A DNA stretch of 64,000 nt from Nocardia arthritidis (lineage in GTDB: Bacteria; Actinomycetota; Actinomycetes; Mycobacteriales; Mycobacteriaceae), in the NCBI RefSeq assembly GCF_011801145.1, contig NZ_CP046172.1, forward strand, positions 372,001 to 436,000, read 5' to 3'. Shown one piece after another: positions 37,218 to 46,695 of this stretch. Position 1 is the stretch's first letter. Each line of letters begins with the position of its first letter. The notes beneath the pieces were generated by a model, which did no database searches, was not told the DNA's origin, and saw only the letters and a program-made list of their open reading frames with translations. A program made the position numbers and the translations under genes.

Positions 37218-39593
37218 TCAGCGGCCGGGTATGCCCGGAATCGGAATCGGGATCGGGATCGGTGGCAGCCGCGGCGGCGCGGGTACGCCCGGAATCGGGA
37301 TCCCCGGCGGACCGGGCGGCGGTGCATCGTGTTTGGTGCCGTCGCTGATGTAGATGGTGATCACCGATCCGGGTATCGCCGATCCGTTCGGCGCGGTGCC
37401 CATGACCGTGCCCTTCGGCTGTGAACCCGAGCCGGTCACCGGTGAAACCTGGAAGCCGGCCCGCACCAGCGCGGCCGTCGCCTCGCCCTGCGTCAGCCCG
37501 GTGACATCGGGCACCTGCGCGTTATTCGAACCGCGCACATACTTTTCGTCCATCGGCGGCAGCGCGGGCGGCGGGAATTTGCCCAATGTCGGCTTGATCG
37601 CGTTGAACCAGGTCCTGGCCGGTTCATTACCACCGAACAGGTTGCCGCCGCCGCAGTTGCGCAGCGGGAACGAGCAGATCTCGCCCGGAGTCGGGCTGTC
37701 GCCGTAGATGTAGGTGGCCGCCGCCAGCGAGTTGGTGAAGCCGAGGAAGGCCGAGGACCGGTGGGTCTCGGTGGTTCCGGTCTTCGCCGAAAGCGGCAGC
37801 GTCCAGCCGGTCGCCTGCGCGGAACCGGCCGCGGTACCGCTGATCGAGTCGTGGCTCAGCGCGTTGGCGAGCGTATTGGCCAGACCCGGATCGACCACCT
37901 GCTCGCAGGCCTGCTGGGTGAGCGGCACCGGCTTGCCGCTGCGGTCGAGCACCTCCTTGATCGGCGACGGCGGGCACCACTTGCCCGCGGAGCCGAGGGT
38001 GGCCGCGACATTCGACAGCTCCAGCGGATTGATCGCGACCGGGCCCAGGGTGAACGAGCCGAGGTTCTGATCCTTGAACATGTCGGCCAGGCTCTGGTTG
38101 CCGTGTCCGGAGGAGCCCGCCTCGGCGTAGGCGCGCATGCCGAGGCGCACCGCCATATCGACGGCGGGCGCGACGCCCACCGCCTGAATCAGCTTGACGA
38201 ACGCGGTGTTCGGCGAGGTGGCCAGCGCCTCGGTCACCGACATCGGCGACTTGTAGTTGCCCGCGTTCACCACGCAGTAGGTCGCGGGCGGGCAGCCCGC
38301 GGCGCCGCCGTTACCCATGCCCTTGGCCTCGAACCGGCCCGGCACGTCGAGCTGGGCATTGATGCCGAGGCCCTTCTCCATGGCCGCGGCGGTGGTGAAG
38401 ATCTTGAAAATCGAGCCCGCGCCGTCACCGACCATCGAATACGGTTGCGGCTGCACGGTTTCGTTGGCGTCGCGATTGAGGCCGTAGGTGCGGCTGCTCG
38501 CCATCGCGACCACCGCATGCGAATCCTGGCCCGGCGCGACCACCGACATCACCTCGGCGATGTTGTCCAGATTCGGATTCGCGGCATCGGTCACCGCCTT
38601 CTTGGTGGCGTCCTGCACCTGCGGATCGAGCGTGGTGCGGATCAGGTAGCCGCCCTTGTTGATCTGATCCTTGCTGATACCCGCGTTGGCCAGATATTGC
38701 AGCGCATAGTCACAGAAGAAGCCGCGGTCATTGGCCGCGATGCAGCCCTGCGGTAGGCCTTTCGGCTGCGGCAGCACACCGAGCGGCTCGGCCTTCGCCT
38801 TGCGGAATTCCTCGGCCCGGCTCGGAATGTTCTGAATCATGGTGTCCAACACCGTGTTCCGCCGGATCAGCACACCCTCGGGATTGGTGTACGGGTTCAG
38901 CTTGGACGAACTCTGCACCATGCCCGCCAGCATCGCGGCCTGAGTGATGTTCAGATTCGCCGCATCGACCCCGAAGTAGGTCTGCGCCGCGTCCTGGATG
39001 CCATAGGACTGATTGCCGAACGGAACCAGATTCAGGTACCTGGTGAGGATTTCGTCCTTGGTCAGCTCGCGGTCCAGGGTGAGCGCCATCCGGATCTCCC
39101 GGATCTTGCGGGCCGGGGTGGTCTCGATCGCCGCGCGGCGCTCGGCATCGGTCTTCGCGACGACCAACAACTGGTAGTTCTTCACATACTGCTGATCGAG
39201 CGTCGACGCGCCCTGCTGCACCTCACCGCTGGAGGTGTTGGTCAGGAAGGCGCGCAGCGTGCCCTGCCAGTCGACGCCCGCGTGCTCGGTGAACCGACGG
39301 TCCTCGATCGAAATGATCGCCAACTTCATGTCATTGGAGATCTTGTCGCTGGGAACCTCGAAGCGGCGCTGCTCGTACAGCCAGGCGATCGGGTTACCCG
39401 CTGCGTCCACCATCGTGGAGACGGCGGGCACAGTACCCTCCACCAACTCCGCGGAGACATTGTCGACGGCATCGGCTGCCCGGTTGGACACAAACCCGAA
39501 ACCGCCTGCGAGCGGGAACAACAGCCCGGCGACGAGCACGGCGGCCAGTGCGCAACTGCCGGCCAGCTTCGCGAGCGTATGTGTGATCGGCAC
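37218..39593 (-). CDS. ponA2: bifunctional penicillin-binding protein PonA2
   Basis: A 791-aa class A PBP that polymerises and crosslinks peptidoglycan. After an N-terminal membrane anchor comes the GT51 glycosyltransferase (AIISIEDRRFTEHAGVDW, GASTLDQQYVKNYQLL), then the transpeptidase with the active-site Ser in GDGAGSIFKIFTTA, SPN in LATSPNTAFVKL and KTGTTETHRSSAF. A PASTA domain (VPDVTGLTQGEATAALVRAG) and a tail of PIPIP repeats end it. GTG 39593 is chosen because the protein then begins as in mycobacterial PonA2; upstream sequence in the same frame is low-complexity. Confidence 0.95.
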   Translation of the reverse strand: MPITHTLAKLAGSCALAAVLVAGLLFPLAGGFGFVSNRAADAVDNVSAELVEGTVPAVSTMVDAAGNPIAWLYEQRRFEVPSDKISNDMKLAIISIEDRRFTEHAGVDWQGTLRAFLTNTSSGEVQQGASTLDQQYVKNYQLLVVAKTDAERRAAIETTPARKIREIRMALTLDRELTKDEILTRYLNLVPFGNQSYGIQDAAQTYFGVDAANLNITQAAMLAGMVQSSSKLNPYTNPEGVLIRRNTVLDTMIQNIPSRAEEFRKAKAEPLGVLPQPKGLPQGCIAANDRGFFCDYALQYLANAGISKDQINKGGYLIRTTLDPQVQDATKKAVTDAANPNLDNIAEVMSVVAPGQDSHAVVAMASSRTYGLNRDANETVQPQPYSMVGDGAGSIFKIFTTAAAMEKGLGINAQLDVPGRFEAKGMGNGGAAGCPPATYCVVNAGNYKSPMSVTEALATSPNTAFVKLIQAVGVAPAVDMAVRLGMRAYAEAGSSGHGNQSLADMFKDQNLGSFTLGPVAINPLELSNVAATLGSAGKWCPPSPIKEVLDRSGKPVPLTQQACEQVVDPGLANTLANALSHDSISGTAAGSAQATGWTLPLSAKTGTTETHRSSAFLGFTNSLAAATYIYGDSPTPGEICSFPLRNCGGGNLFGGNEPARTWFNAIKPTLGKFPPPALPPMDEKYVRGSNNAQVPDVTGLTQGEATAALVRAGFQVSPVTGSGSQPKGTVMGTAPNGSAIPGSVITIYISDGTKHDAPPPGPPGIPIPGVPAPPRLPPIPIPIPIPGIPGR

Positions 39594-39974
39594 GTCGCCC
39601 AGCCTAATGGGCTCTATCTGATGGCCGCGTGTCGGCGGCGTGGGTCGCGCGCGTTGGTGTGGTCCGGTGTCCTCGGGCTTGCGGTGTGGTCGCGTCGACG
39701 GATGCGTCGCGATGCTCAGGTGAGTGCGGGGTGTGTGCTGGCCGTGGCTTCCGCATGCGTGGTGTGGTGCTTGCTGAGTGGTCCTCACCAACTCGCTAGG
39801 TGCGCTCGTGCTCGCGGAGAGTGGTTCGGGTGGCTCGTACCTATGCGGGGTGGAGTTCCGCGGGGGTGATGGCGGCAGGGCGGGCGCGCGGCTGGGGAGT
39901 GGGGTGGTTCGTGATCGCGGTTGTGGTGGCGCACAGGGCATTGCTGTCGGGCATTGGGTTTGTTCCAGCGAATG

Positions 39975-40030
39975 GGCGTGTCGCGCAACCTTGTTTGGCG
40001 TGTCGCGGAAACGGCGCTCGGTGTGTCGCG
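39975..40030. repeat. three phased GGCGTGTCGCG repeats
   Basis: GGCGTGTCGCG at 39975-39985 and 39997-40007, and GGTGTGTCGCG at 40020-40030, are spaced 22 and 23 bp apart, about two helical turns. They lie in the 665-nt divergent region between ponA2 and whiB4, which holds no convincing gene. Possible cooperative regulator sites. Confidence 0.5.
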
Positions 40031-40121
40031 CGGACCGCCCAGTTCGCCCGTGATTTTGGAGGGACGGTCGTACCAAAAAATCCGGGGACGGTCTTGCGCG
40101 ACCGCCATACCTTTACCTAGA

Positions 40122-40150
40122 TTGAGAACCCAGTGTGATAGAGCTAACAC
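40122..40150 (+). promoter_or_regulatory. whiB4 promoter with CRP-like site
   Basis: TTGAGA (40122-40127), a 17-bp spacer and TAACAC (40145-40150) make a plausible promoter. Overlapping it, TGTGATAGAGCTAACA (40134-40149) matches the TGTGA-N6-TCACA CRP consensus at all but one position. The leader to the ATG is about 100 nt. Confidence 0.45.
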
Positions 40151-40258
40151 TCAAAGTGGAATGTGGTGCGGCTCGCAGCGGGGAATGGGTTGCTGCGCAC
40201 CGCACGTGATTCTGGAGCGCCGTTGACCCGGTGTTCGGACTGCAAAGGGGCACACCAA

Positions 40259-40582
40259 ATGCACATGACAACCCCCATCGCTCGATTGGACGTGGAGCAG
40301 GCCGAAGCAAGGATTGCCTGGGTAGCCCAGGCTCGATGCAAGGAAGTGGATCCCGATCAACTGTTCGTTCGCGGCGCCGCGCAGCGCAAGGCGGCGACGA
40401 TCTGCAGGCACTGCCCGGTGTTGATGCAGTGTGGTGCGGACGCCCTCGACAACCGGGTGGAGTTCGGAGTGTGGGGCGGCATGACCGAGCGGCAGCGGCG
40501 TGCGCTGCTCAAGCAGCACCCGGAGGTGACATCCTGGGCCGATTTCTTCCAGGCCCAGCGGCAGCATCAGGTGGCGATGTAA
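40259..40582 (+). CDS. whiB4: WhiB4 redox-sensing iron-sulfur regulator
   Basis: A 107-aa WhiB family protein that binds a 4Fe-4S cluster. The four cysteines are in AQARCKEVDPDQLFVRGAAQ and CRHCPVLMQCGADAL; the GVWGGMTERQRRALLKQHPE turn and basic tail follow. The order next to ponA2 and the ArsA-like pair is that of mycobacterial whiB4. ATG 40259 has AAAGGGG 8 nt upstream. WhiB4 loses its cluster in air and then represses antioxidant genes in mycobacteria; the same role here is inferred. Confidence 0.93.
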   Translation: MHMTTPIARLDVEQAEARIAWVAQARCKEVDPDQLFVRGAAQRKAATICRHCPVLMQCGADALDNRVEFGVWGGMTERQRRALLKQHPEVTSWADFFQAQRQHQVAM

Positions 40583-40602
40583 GAAGTCCGGCAGCCCGTG
40601 GA

Positions 40603-40629
40603 AACTGAGCCCGCAGTGCGGGCTCAGTT
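40603..40629. terminator. terminator between whiB4 and ArsA-like operon
   Basis: Perfect 11-bp stem AACTGAGCCCG / CGGGCTCAGTT with the 5-nt loop CAGTG, 20 nt after whiB4, followed by CCGTTTGCGG. Probably shared by the convergent operon. Confidence 0.8.
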
Positions 40630-40666
40630 CCGTTTGCGGACAGTTACTTCCAGATGGATCCGGTAT

Positions 40667-41794
40667 CTAGCCGGCAGCGGTGAGCTGATCGCCCACCGCA
40701 CGCAGCGCCGTGAGATCGGAGACCTCGAACGGCAGCGCGGTCACCGCCACCAGCGGCACCCGCGGATGCGCACCGGTGAACCGGTGCAGCAGATGCTGTT
40801 CCCGTTTGGCGGTGGCCATCCGATGGGCGTGCACCTGAAGCACCGCGGCGGTGAGCGGATTCGTCTCCGCCAGTTGGTCGGACCCGGTCAGCGCGCGATC
40901 CGTCGACAGCGGGCACAGCGCCGGGTGGGTCCGGTTCAGCACCAGCCCGGCCAGCGGCATGCGTTCGGTGGAGAGCCGGTCGACGAAGAATGACGCCTCA
41001 CGTAGCGCGTCCGGTTCCGGCGCGGCGACCACCAGGAAGTGGGTGCCCGGTTTGGACAGCATCGCGTAGGTCCGGTCGGCCCGGTCCTGGAATCCGCCGA
41101 ACAGTGAATCGAGCGACTGCAGGAAGTTCGACGCGTCCTTGAGCATCTGCCCCCCGACGATGGTGGACACACCGCGCACCGCAAGGCTCATCGCGCCGGT
41201 GACCAACCGGGTGACGCCGCGGCCCGGCGCCATGATGACCCGGATCATCCTGCCGTTCAAGAAGTTTCCGAGCCGCTTCGGCGCGTCGAGGAAGTCGAGC
41301 GCATTGCGCGACGGCGGGGTGTCGACCACGATCAGGTCCCACTCCTTGCGCGCCGCGAGCTGACCCAGCTTCTCCATCGCCATGTACTCCTGCGTGCCGC
41401 CGAAGGAGGATGCGACAGTTTGATAAAAGGGGTTGGCGAAGATCTGCTCCGCCTTCTCCGGGCTGGTGTGCTCGAGCACCATATCGTCGAAGGTGCGGCG
41501 CATATTGAGCATCATCGCGAACAGCTCACCCTTGGCCTCCGGCCCGAGCGCCACCCGCTGCGGCGTATTTCCGAGATCCGCGACGCCGAGTGACTGGGCC
41601 AGTCGCCGTGCCGGGTCGATGGTGAGCACCACCACCTTGCGGCCCATCTCCGCGGCGCGCAGGGCGATGGCCGCCGCGGTGGTCGTCTTGCCGACGCCGC
41701 CCGAACCGCAGCACACGATCACCCGCGCGGAACGGTCGGCGATGATCTTCGAAATGTCCAGCGGGGCAGCCGTTATCGGAATGGGGCCGCTCAT
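40667..41794 (-). CDS. ArsA/GET3-like ATPase (Rv3680-type)
   Basis: A 375-aa P-loop ATPase of the ArsA/Get3 family. The P-loop is [20 protein letters not shown], switch I follows [15 protein letters not shown], and [20 protein letters not shown] is the Walker B and switch II part. Its ATG overlaps the preceding gene's stop (ATGA), so the two proteins are coupled and probably form a heterodimer. No arsenite gene is near; the mycobacterial pair has been linked to stress survival rather than arsenic export. Confidence 0.9.
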   Translation of the reverse strand: MSGPIPITAAPLDISKIIADRSARVIVCCGSGGVGKTTTAAAIALRAAEMGRKVVVLTIDPARRLAQSLGVADLGNTPQRVALGPEAKGELFAMMLNMRRTFDDMVLEHTSPEKAEQIFANPFYQTVASSFGGTQEYMAMEKLGQLAARKEWDLIVVDTPPSRNALDFLDAPKRLGNFLNGRMIRVIMAPGRGVTRLVTGAMSLAVRGVSTIVGGQMLKDASNFLQSLDSLFGGFQDRADRTYAMLSKPGTHFLVVAAPEPDALREASFFVDRLSTERMPLAGLVLNRTHPALCPLSTDRALTGSDQLAETNPLTAAVLQVHAHRMATAKREQHLLHRFTGAHPRVPLVAVTALPFEVSDLTALRAVGDQLTAAG

Positions 41795-42828
41795 CGTACT
41801 CCCTGCTTGCTCAGATGTTCGGCCAGCTCGTACAGCCCGCCGAGATCCATTCCGTCCGGCAGTGCGGGCAGATACATCCGCGCCACATCGACCTTGGCCA
41901 GCTCCGCCGCGCTCTCGTCCTGGGCCCGCAGGGTGGCGGAATGTTCGACGGCTTCGGTGATCAAACCCTCGAATTCGTTGTCCGGCAATGTGATTCCCGC
42001 CTCGGCCAGTCCGGCGCGAATGGCTTCGCGATCAATGTCACCATTGGCGGCGCGATTGCGCACCGCCGGTGGGAGATATCCCTCACCGGCCCGGTTGACG
42101 ATCACCGTGCCGATGCGCAGATCGGCGGCGGCCAATTCGGCGACGGCGTCGGCGGTTTCCTGCACCGGCAGCGCCTCCAGCAGCGTGACCAGGTGGATCA
42201 TCGTCTTATCCGAGTGCAGCAGCGTCGAAACCCCTTCGGCCTGAGCGGCGATCGGGCCGCCCTTGGCCACCTCGGCCATGGCCTTGGTGACATCGAGGAA
42301 GCTGGCGATGCGTCCGGTCGGCGGTGCGTCGACGACGATTTCGTCGTAGACGAGCTTGCCCGCCTTGTCGGTGCGTACCGCGCACTCCTTGACCTTGCCG
42401 GTCAGGATGACGTCGCGCAGGCCGGGCGCGATGGTGGTGACGAATTCGATGGCGCCCATCCGGCGCATCGCCCGGCCCGCGAAGCCGAGGTTGTAGAACA
42501 TATCGAGGTATTCGAGGAAGGCGTGCTCGATATCGAGCGCCAGCGCGACCACCTCACCGCCGCCGTCGGCGGTGGCGATCCGGGTCTCGGTGGGCGGCAG
42601 CGGCGGCAGGTCGAACAGCTGGGCAATCGACTGCCTGCTCTCCACCTCGACCAGCAGCACCCGGCGCCCGCCCGCGGCCAGCGCCAGCGCGAGCGCCGCG
42701 GCGACCGTCGACTTACCGGTGCCCCCCTTGCCCGAAACATAGTGCAGGCGGGCCTTTTCCGCGCGTTGCGGCCACCCGGTCTCCAAGCCGGGTTCCGCCG
42801 AAACCGGCTCTGCTGTTGGTGCTCCCAC
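41791..42828 (-). CDS. ArsA/GET3-like ATPase (Rv3679-type)
   Basis: A 345-aa partner ATPase: [20 protein letters not shown] is the deviant P-loop, [20 protein letters not shown] and [20 protein letters not shown] are the switch regions. GTG 42828 gives a start matching the mycobacterial homologue; the longer frame adds unlikely residues. It is the first gene of the two-gene operon and diverges from the DUF4177 gene. Confidence 0.9.
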   Translation of the reverse strand: MGAPTAEPVSAEPGLETGWPQRAEKARLHYVSGKGGTGKSTVAAALALALAAGGRRVLLVEVESRQSIAQLFDLPPLPPTETRIATADGGGEVVALALDIEHAFLEYLDMFYNLGFAGRAMRRMGAIEFVTTIAPGLRDVILTGKVKECAVRTDKAGKLVYDEIVVDAPPTGRIASFLDVTKAMAEVAKGGPIAAQAEGVSTLLHSDKTMIHLVTLLEALPVQETADAVAELAAADLRIGTVIVNRAGEGYLPPAVRNRAANGDIDREAIRAGLAEAGITLPDNEFEGLITEAVEHSATLRAQDESAAELAKVDVARMYLPALPDGMDLGGLYELAEHLSKQGVR

Positions 42829-42958
42829 GTCCGCGAGCCTATAACTCGTTCTGGGATCGTGCCCGAGGGATAGGGGTTCTCGCAGGTCGTGTGTACCAGA
42901 CAGTGAGGATCTGCTGGTCAATCGGTCGGTGGAATCCGCGACAACTACGCTCCACTCC

Positions 42959-43120
42959 ATGAGTGATGTGACCCAGTGGGAGTACGCGACCGTTCCGCTG
43001 CTGACGCATGCGACCAAGCAGATCCTGGACCAGTGGGGCGGCGATGGCTGGGAGTTGGTGACCGTGCTGCCCGGTCCGACCGGCGAACAGCATGTCGCCT
43101 ACCTCAAGCGCGCCAAGTAG
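42959..43120 (+). CDS. DUF4177-like small protein
   Basis: A 53-aa protein (VTQWEYATVPLLTHATKQIL then QWGGDGWELVTVLPGPTGEQ) with the DUF4177 pattern. It occupies the place of M. tuberculosis Rv3678A. No ribosome site is seen, and a -10-like TACGCT 11 nt upstream would make it nearly leaderless. Function unknown; the RidA gene follows after 12 nt. Confidence 0.8.
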   Translation: MSDVTQWEYATVPLLTHATKQILDQWGGDGWELVTVLPGPTGEQHVAYLKRAK

Positions 43121-43132
43121 GAGGCGATTTCG

Positions 43133-43591
43133 ATGACCGAATGGAAGAGCAATCTAGAACGACTCGGTGTGACGATCCCGCCGGTGGCCGCGCCCGCGGG
43201 CGCGTACGCACCCGCGGTGCGCACCGGCTCGTACGTCTACACCTCCGGCCAGCTGCCGTTCGTCGACGGTCAGCTGACCGTCACCGGCAAGGTCGGCGCC
43301 GAGGTCTCGCCGGAGCAGGCGAAGGAGGCCGCCCGCATCTGCGCGCTCAACGCGCTGGCCGCCGTGCACGACCTGGTCGGGCTCGACGCAGTGGTGCGGA
43401 TCGTGAAGGTGGTCGGATTCGTGGCCTCCGCACCGGGTTTCAACAATCAGCCGATCGTGATCAACGGCGCGTCCGAATTCCTGGGTGAGGTCTTCGGCGA
43501 GGACGGCGTGCACGCCAGGTCCGCCGTCGGTGTCGCGGAGCTGCCGCGCAACACCCCGGTCGAGGTGGAGCTCATCGCCGAGGTGCGCTGA
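43133..43591 (+). CDS. RidA family protein
   Basis: A 152-aa RidA/YjgF/Rv3678c-type protein: ERLGVTIPPVAAPAGAYAPA, VYTSGQLPFVDGQLTVTGKV and HARSAVGVAELPRNTPVEVE. RidA proteins deaminate reactive enamines and imines. The usual arginine is in HARSAVG. It is the middle gene of a probable three-gene operon with the DUF4177 and MBL genes. Confidence 0.88.
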   Translation: MTEWKSNLERLGVTIPPVAAPAGAYAPAVRTGSYVYTSGQLPFVDGQLTVTGKVGAEVSPEQAKEAARICALNALAAVHDLVGLDAVVRIVKVVGFVASAPGFNNQPIVINGASEFLGEVFGEDGVHARSAVGVAELPRNTPVEVELIAEVR

Positions 43592-43709
43592 GTCCGGCGT
43601 TCGCGGCCCGGTCCGCCGGGCCGCGAATCGCTCGAGGTAAACGGTTGTCAGCCGTCGGGATCGCGGTGGATGGTTGGCACATTCAGATCTTCGACAACAG
43701 GACGATGGC

Positions 43710-44513
43710 ATGGCACTGGAACATCCCGCGTACGGCCAACTGCGGCAGGTAACCCCGACGGCGTCGGTGCTGCTCGCCGAGAACCCGGGCCAGATGACCC
43801 TGGAGGGCACCAACACCTGGATCCTGCGCGCGCCGGACAGTTCGGATCATGTGGTCATCGATCCGGGTCCGAAGGACAAGGCGCACATCGAGAACATCGC
43901 CAGGGTCACCGGCGGCAATATCGCGCTCACCCTGATCACGCACCGGCACGGCGACCACACCGGCGGTATCGATCGGCTGGTCAAGCTGACCGGCACCCCG
44001 GTTCGCGCGAAAACCGCGGAATTCCTGCGTGATTCGGCCGCCCCGCTGACCGACGACGAGGTGATCGAGGCGGCGGGCCTGCGCATCACCGCGGTGCACA
44101 CCCCGGGCCACACGGCCGATTCGGTGAGCTTCGTCCTCGACGACGCCGTGCTCACCGGTGACACCATCCTCGGTTTCGGCACCACGGTGCTCGATTCCAG
44201 CGACGGCACCCTGGCCGACTACCTGAACTCGCTCGATCGGCTGCTCGCGGTGGGCGAGGGCAAGGCGCTGCTGCCCGCGCACGGTCCGGACCATCCCGAC
44301 CTCGGGCCGGTCGCCCGGTACTACATCGCGCACCGGCAGGAACGGTTGCAGCAGGTGCGTGACGCACTGGCGGTACTCGGCGAGGACGCGAGCGCGATGG
44401 CGGTGGTCCGCAAGGTCTATGCCGATGTGGACAAGCGGCTGTGGCTCGCGGCGCGCAGTTCGGTGCAGGCGCAGCTGGAGTATCTGCGGCAGGAGCGCGC
44501 GGCGCGGAACTGA
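43710..44513 (+). CDS. MBL-fold metallo-hydrolase
   Basis: A 267-aa metallo-beta-lactamase-fold hydrolase, in the position of M. tuberculosis Rv3677c. Metal ligands are ITHRHGDHTGGIDRL, TAVHTPGHTADSVSF and LTGDTILGFG; PAHGPDHPD follows. A C-terminal helical extension is typical of the LACTB2-like group, some of which are ribonucleases. The chosen ATG 43710 has AGGA about 7 nt upstream. Convergent with crp. Confidence 0.9.
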   Translation: MALEHPAYGQLRQVTPTASVLLAENPGQMTLEGTNTWILRAPDSSDHVVIDPGPKDKAHIENIARVTGGNIALTLITHRHGDHTGGIDRLVKLTGTPVRAKTAEFLRDSAAPLTDDEVIEAAGLRITAVHTPGHTADSVSFVLDDAVLTGDTILGFGTTVLDSSDGTLADYLNSLDRLLAVGEGKALLPAHGPDHPDLGPVARYYIAHRQERLQQVRDALAVLGEDASAMAVVRKVYADVDKRLWLAARSSVQAQLEYLRQERAARN

Positions 44514-44525
44514 CCGGCACACGAA

Positions 44526-44566
44526 AACCCGCCGGGCTCAATGGAGCGGCGCGAGCCCAGCGGGTT
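44526..44566 (-). terminator. crp terminator
   Basis: AACCCGCCGGGCTC (44526-44539) pairs with GAGCCCAGCGGGTT (44553-44566) with one internal C/A mismatch, in the 83-nt convergent gap. Probably ends both crp and the MBL gene transcripts. Confidence 0.75.
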
Positions 44567-44596
44567 GCTCTGTGTTCAGGACAGCTTCGGCGTTGC

Positions 44597-45271
44597 TTAC
44601 CGGGCGCGACGAGCCAGGCGCTCGGAATCGGAGATCAGCACGCTCTTGCCCTCCAGCCGCAGCCAACCGCGATGCGCGAAATCGGCGAGCGCCTTGTTCA
44701 CGGTTTCGCGGGAGGCGCCGACCAGCTGGGCGATCTCCTCCTGGGTGAGGTCGTGGGTGACGCGCAGCGCGCCCGCCTCCTGCGTGCCGAAGCGCTGCGC
44801 GAGCTGCAGCAATGCCTTGGCGACCCGGCCGGGGACGTCGGTGAAGATCAGGTCGGCCAGGTTGTTGTTGGTCCGGCGCAGCCTCCGGGCGAGGACGCGG
44901 AGCAATTGCTCGGCGATCTCGGGCCGCTGGTCGATCCACGACTTGAGCGCGTCGCGATCCATCGTGACCGCACGCACCTCGGTGACCGTGGTCGCGGTGG
45001 AGGTGCGCGGGCCGGGATCGAAGATCGACAGCTCACCGAACATGTCCGAGGGACCCATGATGGTCAGCAGGTTCTCCCGGCCGTCGGGGGAGCGCCGACC
45101 GATCTTCACCTTGCCCGAGGTGATGATGTACAGCCGGTCGCCGGGCTCACCCTCGTTGAAGATGACATGCCCGCGCGGGAAATCCACGGGCTGCAGCTGT
45201 TTGGCGAGAGCCGCCACCGCGGTGGGCTCGACGCCTTGGAAGATGCCTGCTCTGGCGAGGGCCTCGTCCAC
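44597..45271 (-). CDS. crp: CRP/FNR family cAMP receptor regulator
   Basis: A 224-aa CRP orthologue (Rv3676-type). The cAMP pocket reads [19 protein letters not shown], with the dimer helix [20 protein letters not shown] and the C-terminal winged helix [20 protein letters not shown]. The start is GTG 45271 after AAGGAG. The upstream region carries two copies of CATAGTGA one turn apart, so autoregulation is likely. CRP-like sites also occur at the whiB4 promoter and the Ms1-like promoter in this window. Confidence 0.96.
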   Translation of the reverse strand: MDEALARAGIFQGVEPTAVAALAKQLQPVDFPRGHVIFNEGEPGDRLYIITSGKVKIGRRSPDGRENLLTIMGPSDMFGELSIFDPGPRTSTATTVTEVRAVTMDRDALKSWIDQRPEIAEQLLRVLARRLRRTNNNLADLIFTDVPGRVAKALLQLAQRFGTQEAGALRVTHDLTQEEIAQLVGASRETVNKALADFAHRGWLRLEGKSVLISDSERLARRAR

Positions 45272-45342
45272 GAATGTGCTCCTTATGGGATATGGCTCTG
45301 TCCTGGGCCGAAGCGACTCGGCCGACAGTGCAGTCTACGCGG

Positions 45343-45372
45343 CATAGTGATCGCATAGTGACAGACACCACG
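45343..45372. promoter_or_regulatory. crp upstream repeats
   Basis: CATAGTGA at 45343-45350 and 45354-45361, 11 bp apart, are followed by GTGACAGACACCAC (45358-45371), which has GTG-N8-CAC symmetry like CRP half-sites. Upstream of the crp GTG by about 70-100 nt. Confidence 0.4.
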
Positions 45373-45527
45373 TAAAGAGTGGATTGCGTGGCGCAGCGGT
45401 AAACCCTAGCAGCGTCTGCTTTGCGGCGCTTACGGGCCCTGCGTGCTTACCTGCCCCGCAACTTGTGTATCTGATTCGCGACGTTTCCCAGGGGTTGTTT
45501 CCCGGGCTGGACGGGCGCGTCGCGGAA

Positions 45528-45770
45528 TCAGCTGGCGCGAGCTACATCGAGCTCCTCGGCCCGGGCCCGGCGCCGTCGCATCCTGGCGACCGCTGCGGGC
45601 AATCCGAGCTTGGTCAGTTCTTTCACCTCTGCGTTGCTTGCCTTGTCCAGGTACTGCTGAACCTCTTCGTCGGGTTCGAGAAGTTTGCGGAGCCGATTCT
45701 CGACCCGCTCCATACCCAGTGCGAACAGCATCAACAACACTGGGAAGAGCACCACAGCGAGTCCTTGCAT
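45528..45770 (-). CDS. small membrane protein (Rv3675-type)
   Basis: An 80-aa protein with one N-terminal membrane helix ([20 protein letters not shown]) and a charged cytoplasmic helix rich in Arg and Glu ([18 protein letters not shown] at the end). It lies between crp and nth, where mycobacteria have Rv3675. ATG 45770 has no clear ribosome site and could be leaderless. Function unknown. Confidence 0.72.
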   Translation of the reverse strand: MQGLAVVLFPVLLMLFALGMERVENRLRKLLEPDEEVQQYLDKASNAEVKELTKLGLPAAVARMRRRRARAEELDVARAS

Positions 45771-45840
45771 GTCGAGCAGTAAACACGGTCTAGGTCTCAG
45801 ATGGAACACGGCAGCGGAACTGGGAGGGCAACGCCGGGCC

Positions 45841-46695
45841 ATGGTTCCGTATGGTGGACGCGTGCGTGTCTCCCCCTCCACAGACGCCTTGACCGGCTCT
45901 TTGCCCGCCGCCGAGGCGACCGATGCGCAGTCCGCCGCGCCGGTGCCGCGCAAGCGGAAAACGCGGGCGCGACAGGCCGAAACGCGGTTGGGTCTGGTCC
46001 GCCGGGCGCGTCGGATGTACCGGTCGATGACCGAAGAGTTCCCGGATGCCCACTGTGAGCTGGATTTCACCACCCCGCTCGAATTGGCCGTCGCGACAAT
46101 CCTTTCCGCCCAATGCACGGATGAACGCGTGAATCTCACCACGCCCGCGCTGTTCGCGAAATATCGTGATGCCCGTGCATATGCCGAGGCGAACCGCGCC
46201 GAGCTGGAGGAATACATCAGGCCGACCGGCTTTTTCCGCAACAAGGCCAGCGCGCTCATCGGGCTCGGTCAGGCGCTGCTGGAACGGCACGACGGTGAAT
46301 TGCCTCACACCCTCGACGAATTGGTGAAGCTGCCCGGCATCGGCCGCAAGACTGCCAACGTCATCCTCGGCAATGCCTTCGGGGTGCCGGGAATCACGGT
46401 CGACACCCATTTCGGTCGCCTGGTGCGCCGCTGGCAGTGGACCGCCGAGGAAGACCCGGTGAAGGTCGAACACGCCATCGGTGAGCTCATCGAGCGCAAG
46501 GAATGGACGATGCTGTCCCATCGGGTGATTTTCCACGGGCGCCGGGTTTGCCATGCCCGCAAGCCGGCCTGTGGCGCCTGCCTGCTCGCCGCCGACTGTC
46601 CGTCGTACGGCGCCGGGCCGACCGATCCGGATGTCGCCGCCAAATTGATCAAGGGTCCCGAGGCGGAGCATCTGCTCGAGCTGGTGAGCCGGTGA
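45841..46695 (+). CDS. nth: endonuclease III
   Basis: A DNA glycosylase and AP lyase for oxidised pyrimidines, 284 aa from ATG 45841. Helix-hairpin-helix [20 protein letters not shown] carries the catalytic Lys, [14 protein letters not shown] the catalytic Asp, and [17 protein letters not shown] the 4Fe-4S cluster (C-x6-C-x2-C-x5-C). The N-terminus is about 40 residues longer than the mycobacterial enzyme; GTG starts at 45862 or 45868 are possible. The next gene overlaps by GTGA. Confidence 0.93.
   Translation: MVPYGGRVRVSPSTDALTGSLPAAEATDAQSAAPVPRKRKTRARQAETRLGLVRRARRMYRSMTEEFPDAHCELDFTTPLELAVATILSAQCTDERVNLTTPALFAKYRDARAYAEANRAELEEYIRPTGFFRNKASALIGLGQALLERHDGELPHTLDELVKLPGIGRKTANVILGNAFGVPGITVDTHFGRLVRRWQWTAEEDPVKVEHAIGELIERKEWTMLSHRVIFHGRRVCHARKPACGACLLAADCPSYGAGPTDPDVAAKLIKGPEAEHLLELVSR

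Noticed and set aside
39594..40076. N-terminal extension of ponA2
   Set aside because: Low-complexity Pro/His/Arg residues with no similarity to PonA2; GTG 39593 gives a normal start.
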